Assembly (NCBI GenBank): GCA_024234975.1
Contig: JACKNH010000005.1
Span: forward strand, 320,341-384,340
Source of the DNA: Gammaproteobacteria bacterium
GTDB lineage: Bacteria > Pseudomonadota > Gammaproteobacteria > Ga0077536
Direction: 5' to 3'
DNA: 64,000 bases
The translations under genes and the position numbers were made by a program. The notes beneath the pieces were generated by a model. It did no database searches, was not told the DNA's origin, and worked only from the letters and a program-made list of their open reading frames with translations. Shown here in pieces: positions 54,751 to 63,449 of this stretch (its first letter is position 1; the number at the start of each line of letters is the position of its first letter).

Positions 54751-56598
54751 ATGAACGTGCTACGTTGGTTCAGTCGGCGCGCGCAAACTGCTGACGAGCG
54801 CAGTATTATCCGCGGGCCATTTACTCACCTCGACGGTTCGATCTGGCGCGCCCGTGGTGTCACCTCCGGAGGTGACCACCAGACCGGTCGCTATGCCTCC
54901 CAATTGAAGTTGTACGAAAACGGCGAGCCCATGCTGGCCGCGCATCAACCCTACACCGCAATTCAGCTGGGTGGCGAGGGTCGCTACAACCACTGGGAGA
55001 GCGACCTGCTGTTCTCCACGTCGGACGGTTCCGATCCAAATACCAATGGCCGAACGTATTCGTACGATCTTTCGCTCGACTACGATACCTGGGAGCACGC
55101 CCGGCTGGCCCGCGCTGCCAAGCGCTGGCACCTGCACCCGGGCGGCGCGGCGATTCTGGCCGGAAATGGCAGATTCGTTCCGCCCCCACTGATTGCGAAT
55201 CTCGGCCTGACCAACAAGTGCAATCTGCGCTGCGACATTTGCGGCAGTCAGAAACATCTCGACAATGCAGGCGTGCGCCGTCGGCACATGTCATTTGACG
55301 TATTCAACGCCGTCGCCGAAACGCTGTTTCCGATGTTGTCAGTGGTCGAACTGAACAGCCAGGGCGATCCGTTGCTATATCCAAGGATTGAATCTGTCCT
55401 CGAGACAGTTGCCCGCCATGGTTGTGAGATCAAGATACAGCACAATGGCACCTTGCTTGTGCACGGCGTGGTTGATCTCGTGTTACAGCAGTACGGCACG
55501 ATCATGCTCTCGCTCGACGCTGTGGGTCCAAAGTTTGATGAGGTCCGACGCGGGGGCGTCTGGTCCAAGGCCGAACCGGGTCTGCGGCGGTTGCTCTCCG
55601 AACGTAATCCCGGGCGGCTTTCGGTAGGGGTATACCCGACGCTGACCGGCCGCACCATCGGTGAGGCCATAAATACGGTTCGCTGGTGCGCTGAAAATGA
55701 CGTTGATTGCATCGGGTTCCACCGTTATATGCCGGTTGCAGGCTCAACTGAAACCGCACCCACGGAAGCGGAATACCAGGCCGTCTGCGACGAGATCCGT
55801 CGCTGGCTGCAGGCAGAGAACGATCCGTTGCGGGTACAGTTCGAAGGTGACTCGCTCAACAGCCGTCAGGTTGTCGATCGCAAGAACGAATACGCGGATG
55901 TTCGAAAAGCGGTTGCCTACATGGAATCCGGCAAGGTCATGTTTCCGACCCGCGCCGGTGAGTCTGGCGCGGATCCGCTGGTCACGTGCGCAGCGCCGGA
56001 TGAGTACGTGGAAATAGGACTTGAGGGTCAGATAGGCGTGTGCTGTCGATCGCAGGATGTGGCACTTGGCCACGCAACTTCGATCGAGGAATTTGCTGCG
56101 GTCTGGCTCGGCGCAAATTACGATTTGATTCGCCGGTCATTGAAGCGCGGTGAGAAATCCGCGTATCCACTGCCAAACTGCGCGGAGTGCGTGAAATTCT
56201 TCGCGCCGGACGAGGCGGTCGGCCGCAGCGCAGTCGATTATGTCGCGGCCGATGCCGCCGCCAACGAAGGCAACGACCAGCGGCTGCAGTTGAATGATCA
56301 GGACGTCATACTGCTGGAGACCGTGCAGAAGGAATCAGGGTTTTGCCACATCAGCGTCTTCCCGCTCGGTATTGCCGCAGTTGAATACGAGTTATGGGAA
56401 GATGATCTGCCGCTGGGTCCCGGCGGCACCTTGCACGACGCCATTCGTCAGCACGGCGGCGGACGGTTCCACGTTGGGGCAAACGCAATTTACTTTTCAA
56501 CGTCCGATGGATCGGACGCAAGGCGCAATGGGCGGGTGTATACCCTCCGGCGGGTCGCAACCGACAATCCATTTCAGCGCGCCACAGTCACAGGATAG
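54751..56598 (+). CDS. radical SAM/SPASM protein carrying a GPAH module at each end
   Basis: 615 residues. N-terminal module (about 48-108: YNHW, FSTSDGSDPNTNGRTY). Radical SAM core from about 145: C157, C161, C164 in CNLRCDIC bind the [4Fe-4S]-AdoMet cluster; QGDPLLYP resembles the family's second motif. A SPASM-like region (about 410-490: LVTCAAPDEYVEIGLEGQIGVCCRSQD and LPNCAECVKF) supplies Cys for auxiliary clusters. C-terminal module (542-602: LGPGGTLHDAIR, GGGRF, FSTSDGSDARRNGRVY). Substrate unknown; the family modifies peptides, sugars or cyclitols. Confidence 0.85.
   Translation: MNVLRWFSRRAQTADERSIIRGPFTHLDGSIWRARGVTSGGDHQTGRYASQLKLYENGEPMLAAHQPYTAIQLGGEGRYNHWESDLLFSTSDGSDPNTNGRTYSYDLSLDYDTWEHARLARAAKRWHLHPGGAAILAGNGRFVPPPLIANLGLTNKCNLRCDICGSQKHLDNAGVRRRHMSFDVFNAVAETLFPMLSVVELNSQGDPLLYPRIESVLETVARHGCEIKIQHNGTLLVHGVVDLVLQQYGTIMLSLDAVGPKFDEVRRGGVWSKAEPGLRRLLSERNPGRLSVGVYPTLTGRTIGEAINTVRWCAENDVDCIGFHRYMPVAGSTETAPTEAEYQAVCDEIRRWLQAENDPLRVQFEGDSLNSRQVVDRKNEYADVRKAVAYMESGKVMFPTRAGESGADPLVTCAAPDEYVEIGLEGQIGVCCRSQDVALGHATSIEEFAAVWLGANYDLIRRSLKRGEKSAYPLPNCAECVKFFAPDEAVGRSAVDYVAADAAANEGNDQRLQLNDQDVILLETVQKESGFCHISVFPLGIAAVEYELWEDDLPLGPGGTLHDAIRQHGGGRFHVGANAIYFSTSDGSDARRNGRVYTLRRVATDNPFQRATVTG
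54892..55074 (+). repeat. GPAH module, copy 6 (N-terminal, divergent)
   Basis: Residues 48-108 of the radical SAM protein. LYENGEP, GEGRYNHW and FSTSDGSDPNTNGRTY match; the LGPAH part reads MLAAHQPYTAI. Confidence 0.8.
56374..56556 (+). repeat. GPAH module, copy 7 (C-terminal)
   Basis: Residues 542-602 of the radical SAM protein. LPLGPGGTLHDAIR, GGGRF, YFSTSDGSDARRNGRVY; SHW is replaced by HVG. Confidence 0.82.
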
Positions 56599-56603
56599 TC
56601 GGA

Positions 56604-57494
56604 ATGAATGTCTCGGTCGGTATGCACTCAAGGTTGAAGCTGGCGATGCTGCTCCTGCTCGCCACCGGGTCACAGTGCATTCATGCTGCTGACTGGCCAA
56701 TTTATGCGGCGGGTGCGGAAGTAGCGCTGCCGGCAGGCGTCACGTTCCCGGATGAGTCGCCGCTGCCTGGCCTGGCAGTCAATCCGACGATTCCCGAAGC
56801 GCATACCAGCGGTAGTTACCAGTTCAAATTGCCGGGAATCTACTACTGGAAGAGCGCTACCGCCGATGGCATCGTCCTGATTCGGTCTGCGAGCAGATTG
56901 GGCAATGCAGACATGGTGATCAAGCTGGTTTCGGCTGCGGCCACCGGCGCCAACAATGCTGATGCGAAATATTACGCGTCACCTGATGGTGAAGCGTTGG
57001 ACCTGCTGCTTCACCCGGGCCTGCGTGACTGGGCCTGTGGGCCGACATCCGGTATCGCGGACGTGATTCTCTCCAGGTTCGACATTCCGGCGCGAACGGT
57101 TCAATGGCTGGGACCCAATCAAATCGAAGGGCACCAGACACTGGAAGTCGATCTCGGTGAGGATGGCGGGTGGACACTTTACGATCCGCATTTTGGCAAT
57201 GCGTATGCGCTGGGTGTGACCGGCCTGGAGATCTGGCATCGGGTGAATGCCGGCCAGGATATCGCCAGCATGCTCCGTCATTATGATCCGCAGACGCCAT
57301 GGCAGATTACACCGCCGCCGTGGGAGGTCTACCTCGAGTACAACTTTGCCTTTGGCTTGTGGGAGGCTTCGCCTGGCGAAGTGGTGATGGTTGCGAAACC
57401 TGAAGTCCAGGCCCCTCAACTTTCCGAGCGGCTTGGTGGAATGCCTGTTCGCGTTGTCACTGAATCAGAAATGGTGGACAACTACTACCACTAG
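56604..57494 (+). CDS. exported transglutaminase-like (papain-fold) protein
   Basis: 296 residues, five bases after the radical SAM stop. Signal peptide LKLAMLLLLATGSQCIHAAD. A transglutaminase-like triad is visible in order: C145 in RDWACGPTSGIADVIL, H177 in EGHQTLEVDL and D194 in TLYDPHFGN, the usual Cys-His-Asp spacing and strand context of the TGc superfamily. Such proteins act as cysteine proteases, amidases or crosslinkers. It lacks the module and is the only clearly periplasmic member of the run. Role inferred only. Confidence 0.7.
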   Translation: MNVSVGMHSRLKLAMLLLLATGSQCIHAADWPIYAAGAEVALPAGVTFPDESPLPGLAVNPTIPEAHTSGSYQFKLPGIYYWKSATADGIVLIRSASRLGNADMVIKLVSAAATGANNADAKYYASPDGEALDLLLHPGLRDWACGPTSGIADVILSRFDIPARTVQWLGPNQIEGHQTLEVDLGEDGGWTLYDPHFGNAYALGVTGLEIWHRVNAGQDIASMLRHYDPQTPWQITPPPWEVYLEYNFAFGLWEASPGEVVMVAKPEVQAPQLSERLGGMPVRVVTESEMVDNYYH

Positions 57495-57751
57495 CGGATC
57501 AGTGGCTGTGAAATGCCCGAGCCGTCCTGTCTCGAACCAATCTCCTGCGGCCAGTGTGATTTGACCCGCTCGCATTGCGCGCAATTTATTCGCGCCAGCA
57601 ATAATGGCATGAAGCTCAACGCGATGCATACGAGATCCTGCGCGCGCCCGGCACAGCGATAATACTGGCGCGATACAGCGTCCGCTGATTCACCTTTAAT
57701 CTGTTTTACGCGTCACTGCCGGCGACGGTTCTCACTGTTCGCTGCATGGTG
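57495..57751. other. 257-base intergenic region between convergent genes
   Basis: No gene or strong hairpin with a T-run seen. A mixed segment with AT-rich patches (GATAATAC near 57658) but no clear signal. Confidence 0.3.
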
Positions 57752-60550
57752 CTACGGCAGTGCTTGAGGTTTGTCGAGGGCAATCGTGCGGCCAGCGATG
57801 CGGATGCTGTAGGACCTGCCATTGCGCAGTGGGCTGGAGTTGTCAGAGGTAGAGAACCACAGTTTGCCGTCCCAATGTGAGTATCTCCCCATTCCCAGCT
57901 TGCGGACATCATCGTGCATGCTGTGCGCAGGTCCGAGCGGCTTGCCATCCTCCAGCAGTTCCAGCGGGCTCTGATTTCCCGATTTGTCATCGGACAGCGC
58001 TTCACAACCGGCGTACATGTGCCAACTGAACCCCGTTTCATGTACACACGGCAGTGCGGCTGCTGGCAGCGAACCGGAAAGGCGGGCCACGGCGCCGGGC
58101 AGAAATTGTCCAAACCAGGTGCCCCAACCATCGACACCGAAGCGCTTGACCAACCCGTCTGCGACCATCGCATCGACGAATTGCGCGACACTGTCGGCCT
58201 TCTCGACAGCAATCTCGGACTGGTAGTCGTCTACCACCAGGTAGGCCTCGTCGGCCAGGAACTGGGCATACAAACCGATAGCGACCTCGGTTCCCGGGTG
58301 CGTATCGACAAACAGCATGCCGGCTTTTTCACCGCCCAACCCTGCGGCCACCTGCGCCGTCACTTCGGCAGAACGGAAATGGCCCACAACGACGCGAACA
58401 TTGTCGACGAGTCCGCAGCGCGCCAGATTCTGCCTGAGATCGGCAACGATGTCGTAAGTGGGCAACGAGTCATGCGAGGAATTGTCGCCACCGATTTCCA
58501 CCGTTATCACGCCAGCAGCCGCACCGTCAGCCATCGCGATAGTACTGCCGCCGACATAAGGTCCTATTTCAAGCACGGGACCCTGGCTGCGGGACGCAAG
58601 CCGGTTCAGATGTTGTAACGCCGGTTCGCCGAGCATGGAAATTTTGTCGGCATGTGCCAGACGTGCACTGTGATCGCCAAATTCAACCGGCGTCTGCGGG
58701 GTGACGCGGGTGCTGGCTGGTGCGCTGTCCGGTAGTGCATCGGCGCTGTAACCCGCGTGATGGCGCAGCCAGATCTCGAGAATGAACAGTGACCACGTGC
58801 GATAAGGATGGAAGTCCTGCTGTTGTGCCGCGACGAACGCTTCCAGCTGTTTGCGAGGTATCCAGTTCACCAGCCGACAATCATCGCTGAGAACAACATC
58901 GCGCAATGCCGGCAGCATCGTCGATGCCCCCCACATGTCCATTGGCAGGCCGAAGCCGCGCTTCGGCCGGTCCAGCCAGCTCTTTGGCAGGTATCGTTCG
59001 GCGACGCGTTTCAAGACCCGCTTGCCCTGTCCATTGGCATAGCAATCGTCGGCCGCGAGACCCATGGCAAAGCGCGCGACGTCGGTGCCCAGGAACGGCG
59101 CCCTGACTTCCAGCGAGTGCTGCATGCTCATGCGATCGACCTTGGCAAGCACTGCGCCGGGAAGGTACGTCGCGGCATCCAACTCGCGCATGACATTCAG
59201 CATGGGCCGAGAGTCTGCGGTGATTGCCGTCCGCATGGATGACAGCAGCCTGGCCGCTTCGGTTGGCACGGGATTCATCAGTTGCTGTAACACATCATCC
59301 GGAAAGACGAGGATGCGACTCGACAGGTACACGTCGCCGGGATTCCACCATCCGAGCGCCGGATCTCCGCCACGCCAGCGTTCCCATTCATCCACCGTTA
59401 CGAAGTAACGCCCGTAGCCGCCGAAGAGTTCATCACCACCGTCACCAGAGAGCGCAACAGTGACATGCTCGCGCGCAAACTTGCACAACAGATAAGTCGG
59501 CAGGCAGGAAGTATCGGCGTTGGGTTCATCGAGAACGCTGCCGATGTGGGTGCCAAGTGAAAGCACATCGGTGCTCAACACCTGGTCAGCATGGTTGGTG
59601 CCGAGCAACTTTGCAGTTTCCGCAGCTTCGAAATGTTCGGAATCAGGATGGTTGGCAAAACCGATGGAATAGGTCTGGAGCGGAATACCGAGCTTGCGGC
59701 GGACAATGGCCGCGACCGTCGACGAATCGACTCCGCCTGACAGGAAGGCGCCCAGCGGTACGTCACTGATGAGACGGCGTCTGATGGTTTCCTCGAGCAA
59801 CGCCTCGAGTTCGTCGGCGAGGTCGTCCAACGGGCGCGTACCGGATTTCTCGGCTGCCGTGCGGAATTCGAAATATCGGTCGCTCCTGACTTGCAACGAT
59901 GCGTCAACGGTAAGGTAGTGGCCTGGCAACAGCTTCAATGCACTCTGGTAAATCGTCCACGGGGCCGGCACGTACTGGAAACTCAGGTAGCTGGAAATAG
60001 CGGCGGTGCTGATCGACGCATCGAACCCGGGTAACAGCGTCAGCAGGTGTAATTCCGAGCCGAACGCGAAAAAGTCCGGTGTATCCACGTAGTACAAGGG
60101 TTTTTCGCCGAAGATGTCACGTGCCAGCAGCAATCGCCGCTCGCTCACGTCGTAGTTGGCGAACGCAAACATCGCGTCGAAGCGCTCAAGCGCCGCGGGC
60201 CCCCATTCCTCGAGGCTGGCGATCAGTACTTCTGTATCGGAACGCGTTCGAAACTGGACGCCGCGACCGGAGAGTTCCGCGGCGAGCTCGCGGAAATTAT
60301 AGAGTTCGCCATTGAAAACGGTGGCGCTGGAGCCCGCGTGATTCAGCATCGGCTGGTGGCCGCCGTGTGAGGTATCGATGATGGATAAACGTCGGTGGGC
60401 CAGCGCAACCCGCCCATCCGGCGACAACCAGGTTCCGTGATCGTCCGGCCCCCTGTATACCATTGCATTGGCCATGTCCTCGGCCAGGTGCAAAGCCTGT
60501 GCGGGCGAAATGCGATCAGTCTTTCTCAGAATGCCGGCGATACCACACAT
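57752..60550 (-). CDS. fusion: asparagine synthase-type amidotransferase - CmcI-like methyltransferase - GPAH module
   Basis: 932 residues. Glutaminase domain with Cys2 (MCGIAGIL), HRRLSIIDTS and FNGELYN; synthase domain (about 215-610) with LSGGVDSSTVAAIV and LSGDGGDELFGGYGRY; methyltransferase domain (about 655-850) with LEIGPYVGGSTIAMADG, LFVDTHPG, LVVDDYQ and GTWFGQF, a paralogue of the proteins at 39555 and 41808; then the module (860-922). GGAGG lies 12 bases before the start. Likely role: amidation of an acidic sugar with or followed by methylation, both inferred. Confidence 0.85.
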   Translation of the reverse strand: MCGIAGILRKTDRISPAQALHLAEDMANAMVYRGPDDHGTWLSPDGRVALAHRRLSIIDTSHGGHQPMLNHAGSSATVFNGELYNFRELAAELSGRGVQFRTRSDTEVLIASLEEWGPAALERFDAMFAFANYDVSERRLLLARDIFGEKPLYYVDTPDFFAFGSELHLLTLLPGFDASISTAAISSYLSFQYVPAPWTIYQSALKLLPGHYLTVDASLQVRSDRYFEFRTAAEKSGTRPLDDLADELEALLEETIRRRLISDVPLGAFLSGGVDSSTVAAIVRRKLGIPLQTYSIGFANHPDSEHFEAAETAKLLGTNHADQVLSTDVLSLGTHIGSVLDEPNADTSCLPTYLLCKFAREHVTVALSGDGGDELFGGYGRYFVTVDEWERWRGGDPALGWWNPGDVYLSSRILVFPDDVLQQLMNPVPTEAARLLSSMRTAITADSRPMLNVMRELDAATYLPGAVLAKVDRMSMQHSLEVRAPFLGTDVARFAMGLAADDCYANGQGKRVLKRVAERYLPKSWLDRPKRGFGLPMDMWGASTMLPALRDVVLSDDCRLVNWIPRKQLEAFVAAQQQDFHPYRTWSLFILEIWLRHHAGYSADALPDSAPASTRVTPQTPVEFGDHSARLAHADKISMLGEPALQHLNRLASRSQGPVLEIGPYVGGSTIAMADGAAAGVITVEIGGDNSSHDSLPTYDIVADLRQNLARCGLVDNVRVVVGHFRSAEVTAQVAAGLGGEKAGMLFVDTHPGTEVAIGLYAQFLADEAYLVVDDYQSEIAVEKADSVAQFVDAMVADGLVKRFGVDGWGTWFGQFLPGAVARLSGSLPAAALPCVHETGFSWHMYAGCEALSDDKSGNQSPLELLEDGKPLGPAHSMHDDVRKLGMGRYSHWDGKLWFSTSDNSSPLRNGRSYSIRIAGRTIALDKPQALP
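57785..57973 (-). repeat. GPAH module, copy 8
   Basis: Residues 860-922 of the amidotransferase fusion: PLGPAHSMHDDVR, GMGRYSHW, FSTSDNSSPLRNGRSY. Confidence 0.88.
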
Positions 60551-61024
60551 GGGTAAACGTTTCCTCCGGATAGAAAATAATGGGTATGCGACCCGCGTGT
60601 CGTGGCGCGATCATTAATGCCGCGCCAGCAGCGCGGTTGCCTGCTGTAATGAATTTGGTGTCACGATAAGACGAGCAACCGACATGGTAACCAGCCGGGC
60701 TACGGTTGGCTACCGTGATCCGTACGCTGGCTGGTCCGCTTGTCGCCGGACTCTGAATCTGCAGCGGACCATGTCGCAGTGTCATCGAACGGCACTGTCA
60801 CGCCGGGCGCTTCGCAGCAGAAATATTTCTCACGACACCGACGCGGCGACCGCCATCTGTACGACCGGTTCCGGTTCGTGCATCCATTGCAGTTGACCGG
60901 AAACGCCGCTAAGGTCATTACTGCATGTTTTCGGGGATGACACTCCATTGCCGCCTCTACACGCCGCCGTAGCGACATCCGGGCGCACGGTGTTGGCCGC
61001 AATTCGCAGTAAGATAGCGCGCCT
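60551..61024. other. 474-base divergent intergenic region
   Basis: Longest gene-free stretch of the locus. It contains a hairpin (CCGCGC-CAGCA-GCGCGG, 60620-60636) and an imperfect 11-bp inverted repeat (60686-60696 with 60704-60714, 9 of 11 pairs) that could be an operator. No convincing gene, RNA or riboswitch. It must hold the promoters of the amidotransferase fusion and the O-antigen ligase gene. Confidence 0.4.
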
Positions 61025-62299
61025 ATGATTGCAGACGCACGCGTCGCTGACGTTGGCGGGAGCCCGCTTCCCGACGGACCGGCCCTGGTGGCTTACTTCG
61101 CTGCGGCCTTGTTGCCGCTGGGTTTGATCTTTTCCAAATCGCTTGCCGAAGCAGCCGTGGTGATCATTGGCGTGTGTTTCATTCTGCACGCCGTCAGAGG
61201 GCCCCGCGAGAACCTGCTGAACGCGGAGATCGGCATTCTGATCGGCGTTTGGTTCATCCTCGTCGTCTTCGTGTCTTTTGCGGCGCTCGACGTATCGGCG
61301 TCACTCGGTCGCGCCATACCCTGGTTTCGATTCATCCTGCTCTACGCTGCCTGGTCGCTCTGGTTGGTGCGTTTCCCGTCCTGTCTGCGCAGGTTGTTCT
61401 GCTGGTACGCACTGCTCCTGATGGCGATTGTCGTGGATATGGTGATCCAGCAACTGACAGGCGAGTCCCTGACCGGGAATCCTTTGCTGTGGACCCGGGT
61501 GACAGGGCCGATGGAACGGCCCGGCGTCGGCGCTCTGCTGGGGAAAATCGGCATGCCGACAGTAGCCGGCCTGATCTGGTTGGCGACCTCGCAGCGGACG
61601 GCAAATCGCCGGCTGTTATACGCTGCCGGCGGGCTGGCGCTGGTACTGCTCACAGGCGTTTTAATCAGCGGCGATCGTAATGAGAGTCTGCTGACGACAG
61701 CTGCTTTCGTATTGGTGGCGTATGGGATGGCGCGGTCGTCCCGACGGGGGCGCTATCTGGCGGCGACGACCGGCATCGGGCTGATGGTGGTCATCGCGGC
61801 CATATTCGGTTTGAACGAATTTTCGAGAATTCGCGTCCGCTATCTTGTCGAGCAATTGCTGAACTTCACAGCTACCGAGTATTTCAGAATTTTTGAATCC
61901 GCATTTCGGGTATTCATGGACAATCCCTGGACGGGTGCCGGACTGAAGGGTTATCGCGTCGCCTGTAACCGATTGCTTGAACGTGGCGAGGTGATGTTTT
62001 GCGGTCTGCATCCGCATAACATCTACCTTGAGTGGTTGTCGGAAACAGGGTTGCTCGCATCTGCAGCCTTCCTGCTCTTTATCGGCCTGACCTTGCGTGA
62101 ACCGGCGCGACTCTGGCGAGTTGGTGGAACCGGCCGAATCATCGCGGCGATATTGCTGGGCAGCTTGATGATCTCGCTGTTTCCCATCGCGGCTTCCCGT
62201 AGCTTCTTTTCCAATTGGCCCGCCATCCTGCTCTGGACATCATTGGGAATGTGTATCGGCATCGCCCGCCAGGCGCTGGCGTGCAGGACCAGACGATGA
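61025..62299 (+). CDS. waaL: O-antigen ligase family protein (WaaL/Wzy_C type)
   Basis: 424 residues with about 10-12 TM helices. The large periplasmic loop near residue 328 has HPHNIYLEWLSETGLLASAAF, the conserved His motif of Wzy_C-type ligases and polymerases. With a Wzm/Wzt exporter, ligation of the finished glycan to lipid A-core is the expected job; a polymerase role is less likely without Wzx. It overlaps the next gene by four bases. Confidence 0.85.
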   Translation: MIADARVADVGGSPLPDGPALVAYFAAALLPLGLIFSKSLAEAAVVIIGVCFILHAVRGPRENLLNAEIGILIGVWFILVVFVSFAALDVSASLGRAIPWFRFILLYAAWSLWLVRFPSCLRRLFCWYALLLMAIVVDMVIQQLTGESLTGNPLLWTRVTGPMERPGVGALLGKIGMPTVAGLIWLATSQRTANRRLLYAAGGLALVLLTGVLISGDRNESLLTTAAFVLVAYGMARSSRRGRYLAATTGIGLMVVIAAIFGLNEFSRIRVRYLVEQLLNFTATEYFRIFESAFRVFMDNPWTGAGLKGYRVACNRLLERGEVMFCGLHPHNIYLEWLSETGLLASAAFLLFIGLTLREPARLWRVGGTGRIIAAILLGSLMISLFPIAASRSFFSNWPAILLWTSLGMCIGIARQALACRTRR

Positions 62300-63330
62300 A
62301 CGACGAATGGTTCTGGCGCGCCGTTGTCGTTGTGCTTGCCTGCGCGGTGGTCAGCTACCTGCTTACGCGGCTGCTGGTGGCGCTGGCGCCGAAGCTGCAA
62401 TTGCTGGACCGACCGAACATGCGCTCGTCACATACCGTCGTGACGCCGCGCGGGGGCGGCCTGGCAATCGTGATTGTCGGCCTGACGAGTGGCGTCTGGA
62501 TCGGTAACCACGGGCAAGCAGAGCTTGGCATTGTGCTTGCGACCGGCCTGGCAATCGCGCTGCTGGGACTGCTTGACGATCGCTTCCCGCTGGCAGTGCG
62601 CTGGCGCCTGTCATGCCAGGTGCTGCTTGCAGCCATGCTGGTTTACAGTGCGGCGCCGTTGCCGGTATTGCCGTTGACGTCGGTAACCGTGTTGTCCGGG
62701 ACGCTGCTCGCGGCATTGGTGGTCCTCGCTGCCGTCTGGTGGATCAACCTGTTCAATTTCATGGATGGCATCGATGGCATTGCGGCGTCGCAGGCCGCGA
62801 TGATGTTGCTGGTCATGGCATGGATCATTCATTCCACCGGATTACCGGCGGCCGGCGAGGACTTGTTCCGCTGGATGCTGGCCCTCTGCGGCGCCGTCAT
62901 CGGGTTCCTGGTCGTGAACTGGGCGCCGGCCCGCATCTTCATGGGCGATGTCGGCAGCCTGTATCTGGGCCTGACGATTTTCGGGATCGGGTTGCTGACG
63001 GTAAGCAGTGGCGTCGTCGGTTACGGTCCCTGGCTGATTACCGCATCGTTATTCGTTGTCGACGCAACGTTCACGCTATGCGCCCGGGCGCTGGATGGGC
63101 AGGTTGTGCATCAGGCACATCGTGAACATATCTATCAGATACTCGCCCGCTACTGGCAATCGCATGCCAGGGTGACGCTGTTGTACACAGCATTGAACGT
63201 ATTGCTGGTTGCACCGCTGGCCTGGGTGGCCGCGCGCAAGCCGGCGATGACCTGGCCCCTGATAGTGTCACTGTATTGTGGCCTCGCCTTGGTGGCGTGG
63301 CTTATCCGGCGTCGCCTGCCACGCGGATGA
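62296..63330 (+). CDS. wecA: WecA/MraY-family polyprenyl-phosphate sugar-1-phosphate transferase
   Basis: About 344 residues from the ATGA overlap with the ligase gene; ten or eleven TM helices. Motifs: RSSHTVVTPRGGGLAIV, LLGLLDDRFPLAVRWRL (metal Asp pair), NLFNFMDGIDGIAASQA, WAPARIFMGDVGSLYLGL and HQAHREHIYQ (His motif). It starts glycan synthesis by moving a sugar 1-phosphate (HexNAc expected) from UDP-sugar to undecaprenyl phosphate at the inner membrane. Confidence 0.9.
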   Translation: MNDEWFWRAVVVVLACAVVSYLLTRLLVALAPKLQLLDRPNMRSSHTVVTPRGGGLAIVIVGLTSGVWIGNHGQAELGIVLATGLAIALLGLLDDRFPLAVRWRLSCQVLLAAMLVYSAAPLPVLPLTSVTVLSGTLLAALVVLAAVWWINLFNFMDGIDGIAASQAAMMLLVMAWIIHSTGLPAAGEDLFRWMLALCGAVIGFLVVNWAPARIFMGDVGSLYLGLTIFGIGLLTVSSGVVGYGPWLITASLFVVDATFTLCARALDGQVVHQAHREHIYQILARYWQSHARVTLLYTALNVLLVAPLAWVAARKPAMTWPLIVSLYCGLALVAWLIRRRLPRG

Positions 63331-63449
63331 CCGGGCGGGGGAGTCGGCAAATCCGGCGTTCCCGAGGATAATGCGATAGTTACTGGCGCTCGCCGGACGT
63401 TGGGCTGTATCATCCCTGACTTCCGGCCATCAGCCATGGAACCGTATAA

